A stretch of DNA of 38,023 nucleotides from the IMG/VR virus record IMGVR_UViG_3300035670_000621, positions 1 through 38,023 of that record; one strand, written 5' to 3'. Shown here piece by piece: positions 21,158 to 29,564 of the stretch (the stretch's first letter is position 1; each line of letters begins with the position of its first letter). This stretch comes from a virus. The position numbers and the translations under genes are program-made. Below the pieces are notes generated by a model, which saw nothing but the letters and a program-made list of their open reading frames with translations, ran no database searches and had not been told where the DNA came from.

Positions 21158-23875
21158 TCACGCGCGCCCGCGCACGATGTCCGTCAGTCCACGGTTGCTT
21201 CCTGTTGCGATCTCGCTCGCCACGATATCGCCGATCACCTTGCCCTCGCGCACGAGCAGGTCGCGCACGCTCGCGCCGTCGAGTGCCGAGATGTTGGGCG
21301 AGAAGTTGACGACGATGTTCCCGCCACTCGGCATCGACTTGAACTCGACGGGGATGCCACGATTGGGGCCGGGCAACGGAACGAACGCTTCGGCACCTTT
21401 GCCCTCGCCGAAGATCGCAACCTGCGGGCCACGAGCCACGCCGCCTTCTGCATAGGCGTTCATCGAAAGACCGCTAGTCATCATCGCGCCGGCCATGATG
21501 CCACCCTTGGCAAATGTCATAGGCTTGCCCATGCTACCAGACACAACGCCACCCGACGCGGCTGCAATAGGTGCGCCGCCCGGAACAAGTGACGACAAGA
21601 TCGAGGCCACAATCTTCGAGGCGATAGCTTGGTTGATCGCTTGCACTAGGCCAGAGATAAGTCCACGCACAAAGTCCTTGAAGGCTTCGCTCGCTGACTT
21701 CGAGCCTAGCACCAAGTCGTTGAAGAGACCCGCGAGCGTGTTGGTGAATGTATTGCTCACGCTCTCCGCTAACTCCACGCCCGTCTTGTAGGTGTTCAAC
21801 GCCTCCTTGACCTTGGTGTTGATCGTTTCTGCGAAGCCGTCACCAAGTGCCTTGCCACTCTGGATAGAAACCACGGTCAACTGCTCGATGCCAGCGCGCA
21901 GCGTCTGGATGCGACCGTTGATGCCGGCCAAGTCCTCTTCGCTCAACAAGTTGTTGGCGATCAGTCCCTCGTATAGCTGGATCTCCGCGGCCAGCGGCTT
22001 GATCTGATTCTGGAGATCAGTGAAGAACGCCGATCCACGCGTGAGGCTCTCGTTCAACAACTGCGCCGATAGTGCGTTGAGCTCCTGCGCCTGACGAATC
22101 CGGCGGTCGAACTCTTCCTTGTCGGCCTGCTGCTTCTGGAGTCGCAGCTTCTCGTTCTCGCGCGCCTCGATCGCTGCCGCGTCTTCTGCCTTCTTGCGCT
22201 TGTCGGCCAGTACTTCTTCTTCGGCCTTCTTGCGCTCGTCCTTCACCTGCTCGATGAGGATGAGCTCGAACTCCGCGATCTCGGCGAGGCGTGCCTGTAG
22301 CTCTTCGCCTTGGAAGCCCTCGATACCTGCTTCGCCGAATGCACGCGCCTGATTGATCAGGATCTGGATCTGCTTGTTGACGCGCTCAAGATCAGCGTCC
22401 GTCTTCACGCCAGAGATGGCATCGACCCAACGCTGCACATCTTCTTCGGTGAGATTCGTCGCCTTGCCTAGCGCAAGGACGCCATCGGTCGCGGCCTTGA
22501 ATGTGGCACCGCCGAGCGTCTCTCTAGCATTGCGAAATACACGCGCGCCCTTCTCAACTTCACCCGACACGATGCTGACGCTCTTCGCGCCGTCAGCATT
22601 CGCACGGCGGAACTCTCCCAGACGCTTGAGTAGGTCGACCGTTGTGCCGTCGAGGTTCTCGTATGCACCCACCCAGTTGTCGATGACATCGGTGCCCTGC
22701 GTGGCAATAAAGTTTAGGAAGTTGCCTGACGCTTCACGGACTGCGTTCGTGTCGGAGTTGAACTTCGACACGACCCGAGATAGCGCGAGCACACTGTCCG
22801 CGTAAGCCTTGCCATCCTTCGAGGCAAGGGCGAACACCGAGTTGACGGCCTCCTGCGAGCCAAGCAACTTCTTGAGCTCGGTCTGAGCATCGCCACCTCT
22901 GGCCGCAATGCCGTCGAGCAACGCGACCAAGGTGTTCCTCAAGCCGGCGGTCTTGACCGTCGTCTCGTCGAAACGCTTGCCCGTCGCGGCGAAGAATGAA
23001 TCCACCTCGCCTGCGCGGGCCTGTAGCGTCTTGAGGATTGTCTCAAGACTGCGCAGTGCTTCACCCGCCGAAGTCGTCTCAGCGAGCGTGGCAAGCGACA
23101 CCGTGGCATCGTCGAGGCTGAGGCCAGACTGCCGCGCGGTGTTGGACAACGCAGCCAGTGCGCCGGCTAGGCCGTTCGCATTGTCGAAGCCCTTGGCGAA
23201 CAGCAGATTCAGCCGCGAGAACAACTCCAAGCTGTTCTTCGTGCCGCTACCCAGAGACTTGTTTGTCTCGGTCAGCAAGCGCGTGGCATCGACCAGCGAC
23301 ACACCGTTTACGCGCGCAAAGTCCAACGCCTCCGCGACATCGTAGACCACGGTCGAGGTCGTGCTGAATCCTTCCTTCAGCAAGATGAGCGCGGCCTGCG
23401 AGACCTCCTGATCCTTCACGAAGTCCTTGTTCGCCAAGGACAGCGTGCGTAGGTCTGCGGTCAACTGATCGAACGCCTCACCCGACGCCCCCGTGAAGTT
23501 GCGGATACGCGCGTTGATGACATCTACATCAGCCGATGTCGTGATGGCATCTGTCAGCGACTGCTTGAAGATGGCGACCGCAGTGCTGATACCCACAAGG
23601 CCAGCGGCCACATCCTTGATCTTGTCCTTGAAGTCCGAGAAGCCACGCCCGCCCTCTTCCGAGATCTTCTTGATCTCGGTGGTGGTCTTCTTCGCAGCCG
23701 TGCCCGTATCAGTTACAGCGGCCTCTGCTTCTTTCGCTGCGACCTCGGTCTTGTCGAACGCCTTCTTGGCATCTTCTCCAAGCTCTTTCACCTGACCCGA
23801 CAGCTTCTCGATCGCACGGATGATGCGATCGTCGAGCGATGCTGTGATCTTGAGTTCAGCGTCGTTTGCTGCCAT
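21158..23875 (-). CDS. tail tape measure protein, 905 aa
   Basis: The N-terminal half is largely helical with coiled-coil character (DDRIIRAIEKLSGQVKELGE; AKKTTTEIKKISEEGG) and includes a phage tape-measure core (LAGALAALSNTARQSGLSLD; LKKLLGSQEAVNSVFALASK). About residues 555-600 are a dense Lys/Glu helix. The end is glycine-rich with small hydrophobics (FVRGLISGLVQAINQAIASK; AASGGVVSGSMGKPMTFAKG; GKGAEAFVPLPGPNRG), the classic finish of such proteins. It sets tail length; with about 1.5 angstrom per residue the tail would be near 135 nm. It overlaps the end of the T reading frame by 20 bases, as in lambda-like tails. Confidence 0.9.
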   Translation of the reverse strand: MAANDAELKITASLDDRIIRAIEKLSGQVKELGEDAKKAFDKTEVAAKEAEAAVTDTGTAAKKTTTEIKKISEEGGRGFSDFKDKIKDVAAGLVGISTAVAIFKQSLTDAITTSADVDVINARIRNFTGASGEAFDQLTADLRTLSLANKDFVKDQEVSQAALILLKEGFSTTSTVVYDVAEALDFARVNGVSLVDATRLLTETNKSLGSGTKNSLELFSRLNLLFAKGFDNANGLAGALAALSNTARQSGLSLDDATVSLATLAETTSAGEALRSLETILKTLQARAGEVDSFFAATGKRFDETTVKTAGLRNTLVALLDGIAARGGDAQTELKKLLGSQEAVNSVFALASKDGKAYADSVLALSRVVSKFNSDTNAVREASGNFLNFIATQGTDVIDNWVGAYENLDGTTVDLLKRLGEFRRANADGAKSVSIVSGEVEKGARVFRNARETLGGATFKAATDGVLALGKATNLTEEDVQRWVDAISGVKTDADLERVNKQIQILINQARAFGEAGIEGFQGEELQARLAEIAEFELILIEQVKDERKKAEEEVLADKRKKAEDAAAIEARENEKLRLQKQQADKEEFDRRIRQAQELNALSAQLLNESLTRGSAFFTDLQNQIKPLAAEIQLYEGLIANNLLSEEDLAGINGRIQTLRAGIEQLTVVSIQSGKALGDGFAETINTKVKEALNTYKTGVELAESVSNTFTNTLAGLFNDLVLGSKSASEAFKDFVRGLISGLVQAINQAIASKIVASILSSLVPGGAPIAAASGGVVSGSMGKPMTFAKGGIMAGAMMTSGLSMNAYAEGGVARGPQVAIFGEGKGAEAFVPLPGPNRGIPVEFKSMPSGGNIVVNFSPNISALDGASVRDLLVREGKVIGDIVASEIATGSNRGLTDIVRGRA

Positions 23876-24646
23876 GTGATTGTGCCGCCTTCGCTCGTGC
23901 CTCTGCCGCTCGTGCCTCGGCCTCTTGGAGTTTGTTGCGCTCGCTCGCCGCGATATCTACCAGACGCATGAGCTTTGCCGATTGCTCCGACCAGCCACCA
24001 TCAATCGGCAGAACGCCGTTCTGGAGTTGGTGCAAAGCTCGGATGACCATGCGTCCGACATCGTCGGCATCTGACGACGGACAGCGATCTCGGCGAACTT
24101 CACCGCGACCGTCGCAAGTCGTGCAGCCAGAGTCTAGGCCAAAGCACGCCTCGCAGGTGCGCGCGTATACAGCCACCGCCGCCGGCTTGTCGCAGCCCCA
24201 GCGTTCGCGTAGCTCAGGTGTTCGACACTTCGGACACTTCGCCACCTGCTCGCCGTAGGCCGCGTGGACGGCGGCTAGAGCTTTCCCGCCTCTTCCTTCG
24301 TCACGGCCTCTCGCGTGATCACCGCGTTGAACAACTCGATGATGACCTGCGTCGGCAGGAGCTCGATCATCGAGCGCGTTGCGTAGCCGTCCTCGGCCTT
24401 CTCGAACTGGATCTGTCCTTCTGGGCCGGACAGATTGCGCCATCCAACCAGCGCACGACGCACCGTCTCGATCATGATCTTCGCGTGCTGACTCGTGCCT
24501 GTCGCTTCGGTGAACGCGGAGAGCTCGGCCTCGTCGTACACGGTGAACGGACGCAGAAGGAACACGGTCTGCACTTCGGGCGCGTGCGACTTCTCGGCTT
24601 GCAGGATGTACTCACGCGGCTTGCGCGGATCGAGGGAGAGCTTCAT
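23856..24646 (-). CDS. GT tail assembly chaperone, made by -1 frameshift, about 263 aa
   Basis: The product joins the G frame (24646 to 24281) with the -1 frame (24281 to 23856) at the slippery heptamer GGGAAAG. After the shift the protein continues K-ALAAVHAAYGEQVAKCPKCR. The T domain is cysteine-rich: CPKC, CEACFGLDSG and CTTCDGRG, where the last matches the CxxCxGxG knuckle of DnaJ zinc domains. It then has a helical tail (LMRLVDIAASERNKLQEAEA). In lambda, gpG and gpGT bind the tape measure and bring tail tube subunits to it. The open frame extends to 24443, but its upstream part is an out-of-frame shadow of G. Confidence 0.82.
24275..24646 (-). CDS. tail assembly chaperone G, 123 aa
   Basis: The ATG at 24646 is used (MKLSLDPRKPREYILQAEKS); the frame stays open upstream to 24703 but that part would run through a hairpin. 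The protein is acidic-to-mixed helical, with an ending REAVTKEEAGKL-TAG. The last codons before the stop (GCG GGA AAG CTC TAG) contain the slippery site. It keeps the tape measure soluble during tail assembly, together with the rarer GT form. Located between the tail tube and tape measure genes, as in lambda. Confidence 0.82.
   Translation of the reverse strand: MKLSLDPRKPREYILQAEKSHAPEVQTVFLLRPFTVYDEAELSAFTEATGTSQHAKIMIETVRRALVGWRNLSGPEGQIQFEKAEDGYATRSMIELLPTQVIIELFNAVITREAVTKEEAGKL
24281..24287 (-). other. -1 ribosomal frameshift site GGGAAAG
   Basis: Read on the minus strand in the G frame as G-GGA-AAG, two codons before the G stop (TAG at 24277-24275). It is the same heptamer used by lambda G/GT. 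The base at 24281 is read twice, and the -1 frame then stays open for 142 codons. Confidence 0.85.
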
Positions 24647-24665
24647 GTCCGCGAGTGTAACGAAC

Positions 24666-24696
24666 GCGGCCCGTGAGGTTGGAACCCACGGGCCGC
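24666..24696 (-). terminator. hairpin between the tail tube gene and G
   Basis: A perfect 10-bp stem GCGGCCCGTG/CACGGGCCGC with an 11-base loop, about 26 bases after the tail tube stop in the leftward transcript. Only a weak U-rich stretch (GTTCGTTACACT) follows, so it probably lowers rather than stops transcription into the G gene. Confidence 0.6.
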
Positions 24697-24721
24697 AAGT
24701 CACACACCCTACGAGACTAGG

Positions 24722-26218
24722 TCACACGCTCGGATCCCAGATGATGCACATCTCGTTGTCACCCGACACCGAAGATGTCGAGCCGCTGTGCAGGTTGAAT
24801 CCGATGTCACGGATGATGATGCCGTTGCGGTCACCCTGACCCACAGAACCGATCGCCATGTTGTTGATCTTGAAGCGGAACTTATCCGCACCAGATCCAG
24901 CGACCAAGTCCATGCGCAGGTTGCCCGTCGAGAAGAAGTTAGCCATCCAGTCGAAGTCGATCTCGGGCGACTGCTCGGGGTCGATCGTGCCCGTGGGCGT
25001 GCGACCGTTGATGTAGATGCCGTCGATACCAGTGGCCGCGGTCAAGCAGCGACGGTACTGGATGTCGTTTGCCACATCGAGCGAGAACGCCGAGGCGCAG
25101 AAGCTCTTTTGACCCGAGAAGCTGGTGATGCCGACATCGCCGACATTCATCGTCGCGCCCAGCAGGACAGGCGGTGTGCGGTCGATGAAGCTCACGCCCG
25201 AGACGCTGCCCGAGTCGGTGACGGCGTTCTTCACGCCCGAGAAGTTGAACGCGAAGAGGATCGGCTCGCCGATGTTGCCAGAGATCGAGACCGTGCCACG
25301 AGCACCAGTCAAGGACTCCAGCACGCCGTCCTTCGACACGCCGATCGAGAGGGCCGGGGAGTGAGTGGCAAGTTGTGCAAAGCCCGAGACTGTGAAGGTC
25401 GAACCAGCAACACCTGCCACATACGGGGTGACGGTCTCTGAACCAAAGGTGCCTTGCACCCGACGGATAAAGTATCCCGTGCGCGAGGCAGCAGTGCCCG
25501 AATAACCAACAACTACGCCGATAGCACCACTAGTTGCACCAACCAGCACGGTGCCATTGGCAAGCGTCTGAGCCGTTCCACAGGTGATCGAGTAGAGCGA
25601 GCTAGATGTCGGCACCCAGCCGAGGGCCGTGATCGCAGGAGTACCCGCGCTGGCCGTCAATCCGGGCGTTGCGCTACCCGTCCAAGTCCAAGTCGTCACC
25701 GAAGTCGGTGCGATATCATTGCCATAGAGACCAGCAAGAGTGCCCGCTGAATAGCCCGGGCCCTTAGTCGCCCAGATGTACTGAGTCGGCGTGTCTGCGT
25801 AGTAGTTGCCGACGACGGTCAAGGTCGCAGTGCTGGTGCCCTGAGTGATCACGGTGCCATGCAGCAACGGAGAAGTCGCAAGGGCTCCAGCAGCGATCTG
25901 AATGCGGAACAGCTCAAGACGCTGGAAGCCACACGCGACGAGCGGCAAGTCAAAGCTCGGCGTGTTCGTCGTGCTGTATGTCGCGCTGCGGCTCGTCGCC
26001 TCTAAGGAGAAGCTCGCGCTGCCTAACACCGCGCCGGCCAACGGAGCCAGCGGCGTGAAGCTCTCGCGCGCCACGCTGCGCTCGTAGGTCTCGACATCGA
26101 ATGTCAGAGAGGGGTCGATCGCCAAGTAGTTGGCGTAGGTCGAGGTGAAAGGAGAAAGGAATGTGCCCTCGACCGCTTCGGCGCGAAGGCACAACTGCTG
26201 GAGTCTTGTCAATGCCAT
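24722..26218 (-). CDS. major tail tube protein, 498 aa
   Basis: Starts MALTRLQQLCLRAEAVEGTF and is nearly all beta-strand, as tail tube proteins are. Conserved-looking parts are YERSVARESFTPLAPLAGAV and SASFSLEATSR near the N-terminus and SISGNIGEPILFAFNFSGVK, IDFDWMANFFSTGNLRMDLV and FKINNMAIGSVGQGDRNGII in the last third. Tube subunits are usually 150-250 residues, so the long middle part (about 115-290, Gly/Thr/Ser-rich, SATPGLTASAGTPAITALG) is probably an inserted domain exposed on the tail surface. It lies just before the G/GT chaperones, in the canonical place, with a terminator-like hairpin after it. Confidence 0.8.
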   Translation of the reverse strand: MALTRLQQLCLRAEAVEGTFLSPFTSTYANYLAIDPSLTFDVETYERSVARESFTPLAPLAGAVLGSASFSLEATSRSATYSTTNTPSFDLPLVACGFQRLELFRIQIAAGALATSPLLHGTVITQGTSTATLTVVGNYYADTPTQYIWATKGPGYSAGTLAGLYGNDIAPTSVTTWTWTGSATPGLTASAGTPAITALGWVPTSSSLYSITCGTAQTLANGTVLVGATSGAIGVVVGYSGTAASRTGYFIRRVQGTFGSETVTPYVAGVAGSTFTVSGFAQLATHSPALSIGVSKDGVLESLTGARGTVSISGNIGEPILFAFNFSGVKNAVTDSGSVSGVSFIDRTPPVLLGATMNVGDVGITSFSGQKSFCASAFSLDVANDIQYRRCLTAATGIDGIYINGRTPTGTIDPEQSPEIDFDWMANFFSTGNLRMDLVAGSGADKFRFKINNMAIGSVGQGDRNGIIIRDIGFNLHSGSTSSVSGDNEMCIIWDPSV

Positions 26219-26238
26219 GGTGAGTTCCTTGTGCGCCG

Positions 26239-26703
26239 CTAGTAGGCGGTCGTGGGATCGTTGTACAGAGTTCTGTAGAAGACTCGAACGGTGACCTGCG
26301 CCTCGGCGAGAGGATTGGTCGGCTCGGCCTCGAAGATCTGGTCGCTGATGATCTGGGTCGTGATGGCTTTACCACCACGAGTCCAGTCCGTCGTCAGTGC
26401 GACGCGCACATCCGTGACCAGATCCTGCAAGGTCGTCTTCCAGTTGGAATCGTAGACGCCGCAGACGATCAGCAAGTCCATCGTATGCTGGACGATGGCG
26501 ATGCGGCTGTCGTCGTGCGTCTCGCCGGTCGGCACCACGATGATGCACGGGTAGCTCGGCACCTCGAACACATTGCCCGTCCACCGACGCACCGTGTTCG
26601 GCACCGTCTTGTAGGTCAGCGGCGTGGTTGCGATCGCGGCGAGCGTCGTGTCGATGTTCGCAAGAATCGTCTCACGCACCGTCGTATCTGTCGGGTAGGC
26701 CAT
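26239..26703 (-). CDS. tail terminator-like / head-tail joining protein, 154 aa
   Basis: The real start is the ATG at 26703 (MAYPTDTTVRETILANIDTT), overlapping the upstream stop; the open frame reaching 26856 is a shadow. The protein begins with a helix (RETILANIDTTLAAI), then has beta-strands (YPCIIVVPTGETHDD; TMDLLIVCGVYDSN) and a helix (LQDLVTDVRVALTTD). This alpha-beta-beta-alpha layout is like phage tail terminator (gpU/gp17-type) proteins that close the top of the tail tube. Its place between the HK97 gp10-like gene and the tail tube fits that role. Confidence 0.65.
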   Translation of the reverse strand: MAYPTDTTVRETILANIDTTLAAIATTPLTYKTVPNTVRRWTGNVFEVPSYPCIIVVPTGETHDDSRIAIVQHTMDLLIVCGVYDSNWKTTLQDLVTDVRVALTTDWTRGGKAITTQIISDQIFEAEPTNPLAEAQVTVRVFYRTLYNDPTTAY

Positions 26704-27071
26704 CAGCGGATCTCCTCTAGCACGATGGTAACCTGACCCGTCGCAACGCTCGTGCGCACGCGCTGGAGCGTATTGGCGGCGAACCTGACCTCGATGGCCG
26801 ACTCTCCCGGCGGCGTGTAACTGAGGGCCAGCACGGGCCCGTAGGTTGCCGCCCACGCCCGCTCGACTTCGTCCACGATCAAGTCGGAGCTGTCGTACAC
26901 GAGCTCGAAGCGACGATAGGCCACGCCGTTCGTATTGCCCACGGTCGGCGCGATGATGTTGATCTGCCGGCCACGGCTATGCCCGCGGTCGCCGTTGACC
27001 TGCACGGCCCGACGCTCGTTGTACTCGACCATGCGCGACGGGCACATCGTCCAGTCGAACACCGTGGTCAC
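26703..27071 (-). CDS. hypothetical head-tail region protein, 122 aa
   Basis: Starts at a GTG overlapping the preceding stop (GTGA). The sequence MTTVFDWTMCPSRMVEYNER, then RRFELVYDSSDLIVDEVERA, WAATYGPVLALSYTPPGESA and TGQVTIVLEEIR resembles small beta-barrel tail proteins of the gpM type (a short helix followed by a strand with a replaced loop). It lies between the gp10-like and tail terminator-like genes. It could therefore be a neck or tail completion factor. No metal or enzyme motif is visible. Confidence 0.55.
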   Translation of the reverse strand: MTTVFDWTMCPSRMVEYNERRAVQVNGDRGHSRGRQINIIAPTVGNTNGVAYRRFELVYDSSDLIVDEVERAWAATYGPVLALSYTPPGESAIEVRFAANTLQRVRTSVATGQVTIVLEEIR

Positions 27072-27730
27072 GCGCCACCCCCAAGGCCCGTCCTACGCAG
27101 CGCGAGCCCGATGGCCTCGTTGAACAACTGGGTGCGGTTGTTCACGAGATCGACCGACTTCCATGTGTCGCGGTACCCGAGGCGCGCTGGCACCTTGGAT
27201 TGCTTTGCAAGCATATACAACCACACCATCGGCGAGTCCTTGCGCGGCTTGGTGCCGGGCTTGCCACGCGACACGATGAACAGCCGACCCGAGCGTGAAC
27301 GCTCCACGGACATCTGCTTCGGATATTTCTCGAAGAGGTAGCGGGCGGACTCATAACGCGGAACTCCCGAGCCCGTCAACGCGGCGGGGAGAGGGATCGT
27401 CAGCCACTTCGCACGCTTCGGCTTGATCGTGCCACCATACTCCTGCAAACGCGCGTACTTCACGCCAGCCGAGTAGTGGACGAGCGTGAGTGGCTTGCTT
27501 TGGCCGATACCGCCGACGACCTCATGCTTGAAGCTCCGACGCAACAACGCCGAGCGATTCTGCAATCGGTCACCACTGCGGCCCGTGTAGCCCGTGAACC
27601 GCTTGGTCACCATCTCCTTGGTCATGAATCGACCGTGCGCGTTGAATGCACGACGCATCTCCGCGTCCAACGCCTTCGGCAAGTTGGCGAGAGCTCGTTG
27701 CAGCCCGCGGATGTCGATCTTTCCATCCAT
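27068..27730 (-). CDS. HK97 gp10-like / minor neck protein, 220 aa
   Basis: Starts MDGKIDIRGLQRALANLPKA, the typical opening of HK97 gp10-like tail-component proteins (I-x-GL-x-L-x-LPK). It is followed by a helix AFNAHGRFMTKEMVTKRFTG, the block LRRSFKHEVVGG and VKYARLQEYGGTIKPKRAKW, a very characteristic (Y-LEYGG-I) phrase of this family. The C-terminal 90 residues (LYMLAKQSKVPARLGYRDTW) are longer than usual. It acts at the neck, helping to join head and tail. It sits directly after the connector gene, the usual order. Confidence 0.8.
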   Translation of the reverse strand: MDGKIDIRGLQRALANLPKALDAEMRRAFNAHGRFMTKEMVTKRFTGYTGRSGDRLQNRSALLRRSFKHEVVGGIGQSKPLTLVHYSAGVKYARLQEYGGTIKPKRAKWLTIPLPAALTGSGVPRYESARYLFEKYPKQMSVERSRSGRLFIVSRGKPGTKPRKDSPMVWLYMLAKQSKVPARLGYRDTWKSVDLVNNRTQLFNEAIGLALRRTGLGGGA

Positions 27731-28347
27731 CAGAAGTGGATGCGGGTGTACTTGTTCAAGGTCTTTTGCACATCGGTCAGGATCGTGTAGTCGTCCGAGT
27801 ACGAGGTCGAGCTACCACCGACCGAGAAGTTGCCGCCCGCCGACAGGCGACGACGGTGCAGATACGCGACCTGCAAGTCGCACGCCTGCGCGAGGTCGGG
27901 GTACGCGGTGATGAGGTTCGCCGTGCTCGTGGCGAAGCCGCCTGTGTACACGACCTGCGCGTAGTACGGAGCCACAGGACGCGAGGCCGCGCCCGTCGTG
28001 AACGGAGTGCCCACGGTCAGGAGACGCAAGATGCCGTACTCGTGCTCGATGATGAAGTCGTCGTCCTTCACCAGCGTCACCGCCGTCGTGAAGTCCGTGC
28101 TGTCGGACAGCTTCACCGTGAACGCTGCGACGCTCGATACGGGCGAGCCCTTCAGCGTCACGAGTCGGCGCGTCCACTTCACTGGGTACACCTCGGTGCG
28201 CGCAGACTGCTGGCTGTGCCGACGCATCTCGGTGTCGAAGCGCAGGCTCGTCGAGGTGATGAGTTGCGCGATCAAAGTGTCCTGCGACACATCGGCGACA
28301 CCGATGCCGAGCAGGGCTTTCACTCGTGTCGATGTCGTGTAGTCCAT
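27730..28347 (-). CDS. head-tail connector (gp6-like adaptor), 205 aa
   Basis: MDYTTSTRVKALLGIGVADV then LIAQLITSTSLRFDTEMRRH gives the helical start of head-tail connector proteins. The centre is beta-rich (RLVTLKGSPVSSVAAFTVKL; DDDFIIEHEYGILRLL), and LAQACDLQVAYLHRRR is the long helix that packs in the connector ring. It forms the ring below the portal. The stop overlaps or touches the next gene start. The central beta insertion with tail-like phrases (YYAQVVYTGGF) is common in this family in environmental phages. Confidence 0.75.
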   Translation of the reverse strand: MDYTTSTRVKALLGIGVADVSQDTLIAQLITSTSLRFDTEMRRHSQQSARTEVYPVKWTRRLVTLKGSPVSSVAAFTVKLSDSTDFTTAVTLVKDDDFIIEHEYGILRLLTVGTPFTTGAASRPVAPYYAQVVYTGGFATSTANLITAYPDLAQACDLQVAYLHRRRLSAGGNFSVGGSSTSYSDDYTILTDVQKTLNKYTRIHF

Positions 28348-28349
28348 GA

Positions 28350-28757
28350 TCAGAGCACCGCTGAGTCCACATTGGCGAGAGCATCAGGCGTGATGTTCTC
28401 GTTGAACAAGATTGCAACGCACGAAGGAGCGACCGAGCTCACATACGCAGTGACTGACAGGCGCACATAGCGGCGGTACTTGGCCGAGTCAACCAAGGCC
28501 GAGCAGGCCGTCAGTGCATCTGATCCTGTGAAGGTGTACGACGGGCCGGTCAAGTTCCAGTTCGAGTTGTCGTCGCTGTCTTGAACTTGCAGCGTCATCG
28601 ACTTGCCAGCGATTGAGAAGTCCACATGGCAGATGAACAGGCACGAACGATAGCCCTGCGTATCCACGCTCGTGAACGGTGTCGGTGCCGTCACGATCGT
28701 GACACCGTTACGACGCAAGCCAACGGTTCGAAGCTCTGACTTGTAGTCGTTTCTCAT
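28350..28757 (-). CDS. small beta-protein, possible capsid decoration, copy 3, 135 aa
   Basis: Starts MRNDYKSELRTVGLRRNGVT. The core LFICHVDFSIAGKSMTLQVQ, DSDDNSNWNLTGPSYTFTGS and YRRYVRLSVT matches the two related proteins upstream (28754 and 29565): an edge strand, a strand with DSxDN, a loop, and K/RRYxRLRxT before the last strands ending VAILFNE. This suggests a small beta-sandwich repeated three times. Located between the capsid gene and connector, it could decorate the capsid or neck. Start overlaps the previous stop (ATGA). Confidence 0.6.
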   Translation of the reverse strand: MRNDYKSELRTVGLRRNGVTIVTAPTPFTSVDTQGYRSCLFICHVDFSIAGKSMTLQVQDSDDNSNWNLTGPSYTFTGSDALTACSALVDSAKYRRYVRLSVTAYVSSVAPSCVAILFNENITPDALANVDSAVL

Positions 28758-29161
28758 TGTGCCACCAGCGCGATCTGCGATGTCGTCTCGCTGCTATTGA
28801 CCTTTCCGTACTGCACCGCGGTCACGCCGACGATAGTCGTCGCACCGCTTGCGCGCGTGAAGCGGATTCGCGTGTATCGCTTCGCAGCCTCGTGGCGCAC
28901 GAGGAAGGTCTTGGCGTTCACGGCTGTAGGAGTGTTTACGCTCACCACATCGCCGATATCGGTGAAGTTCACATTGTCGTCGCTATGTTGAAGCGACGCC
29001 GTGTACACGACCGCCGTCGCGCTGTACTGATTCAGAACGAACAAAGTGTAGCGGTAGCCATTCGGCTCCACGGATGCGCTATACACGGGAGTTGTGCCAC
29101 TCACCGTTGTAGATACTAGGAGCGACACGGGTCGCATCGTTGTCTTGCCGTCAAAGTTCAT
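28754..29161 (-). CDS. small beta-protein, possible capsid decoration, copy 2, 135 aa
   Basis: Starts MNFDGKTTMRPVSLLVSTTV. Shows the same plan as its neighbours: YTLFVLNQYSATAVVYTASL, then QHSDDNVNFTDIGDVVSV, AAKRYTRIRFTRASGATTIV and a final strand VTAVQYGK. By eye it is closer in length to the 28350 protein than to the 29565 one. The role is inferred from position after the major capsid gene only. Start overlaps the stop of the preceding gene (ATGA). Confidence 0.6.
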   Translation of the reverse strand: MNFDGKTTMRPVSLLVSTTVSGTTPVYSASVEPNGYRYTLFVLNQYSATAVVYTASLQHSDDNVNFTDIGDVVSVNTPTAVNAKTFLVRHEAAKRYTRIRFTRASGATTIVGVTAVQYGKVNSSETTSQIALVAQ

Positions 29162-29490
29162 AGGTCGCCCTTCTTCTTGCGTGACTTGCGCGGTGCCTCA
29201 GGCTCAACACTAGCAGGACTTGTTGTCGTGTGTTCGACGGTAGGCGCAGCGGCACGCGCAGGAACTTCGCGCGTGTATCGGTTGAAGATCACGAGCGGCC
29301 ATCGACTCCGTGGAGTCTCGACCGCATTTGCAGCCGCCGGCACCAGCTTGTACTCCTGACCCTTGATCTCACGCACCACCCACGCGTCGTCGAGATCCAG
29401 CGTCTGCCCGCTCAAGAGCCAAGTCTTGTTCAGGCCCGATGCCTTTGGATCGTGAAGAACATATCCGTGCGCAACCATGTACAGCTTCAT
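29158..29490 (-). CDS. hypothetical head-region protein with basic tail, 110 aa
   Basis: Starts MKLYMVAHGYVLHDPKASGL. The first 70 residues look like a small beta-domain (LSGQTLDLDDAWVVREIKGQ; EYKLVPAAANAV), followed by a Pro/Ala/Thr-rich stretch and a strongly basic end (RKSRKKKGDL). The basic tail could contact DNA or an acidic capsid surface. It is separated from the capsid and first decoration genes by a terminator-like hairpin, so it is probably expressed at a lower level. Family unknown. Confidence 0.6.
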   Translation of the reverse strand: MKLYMVAHGYVLHDPKASGLNKTWLLSGQTLDLDDAWVVREIKGQEYKLVPAAANAVETPRSRWPLVIFNRYTREVPARAAAPTVEHTTTSPASVEPEAPRKSRKKKGDL

Positions 29491-29514
29491 GCGTGCAGTC
29501 TACTCAATGGAAGA

Positions 29515-29543
29515 AGCCGCCACCGATCTCGTCGGTGACGGCT
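29515..29543 (-). terminator. terminator-like hairpin after the capsid group
   Basis: A 12-bp stem (29515-29526 with 29532-29543, one mismatch) with a 5-base loop, 21 bases after the stop of the 29565 gene. In the leftward transcript it is followed by TTCTTCC. It could cap the highly expressed capsid transcript. Confidence 0.65.
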
Positions 29544-29564
29544 CCCATGCTTCGCTCGTCTGGA

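Noticed and set aside
24287-24443. Upstream part of the T frame as a separate gene start
   Set aside because: The sequence before the slippery site in this frame is Arg/Gly/His-rich shadow of G; a frameshift fusion explains the arrangement better.
26704-26856. N-terminal extension of the tail terminator-like protein
   Set aside because: The extension overlaps the upstream gene out of frame; the ATG at 26703 in an ATGA overlap is a natural start.
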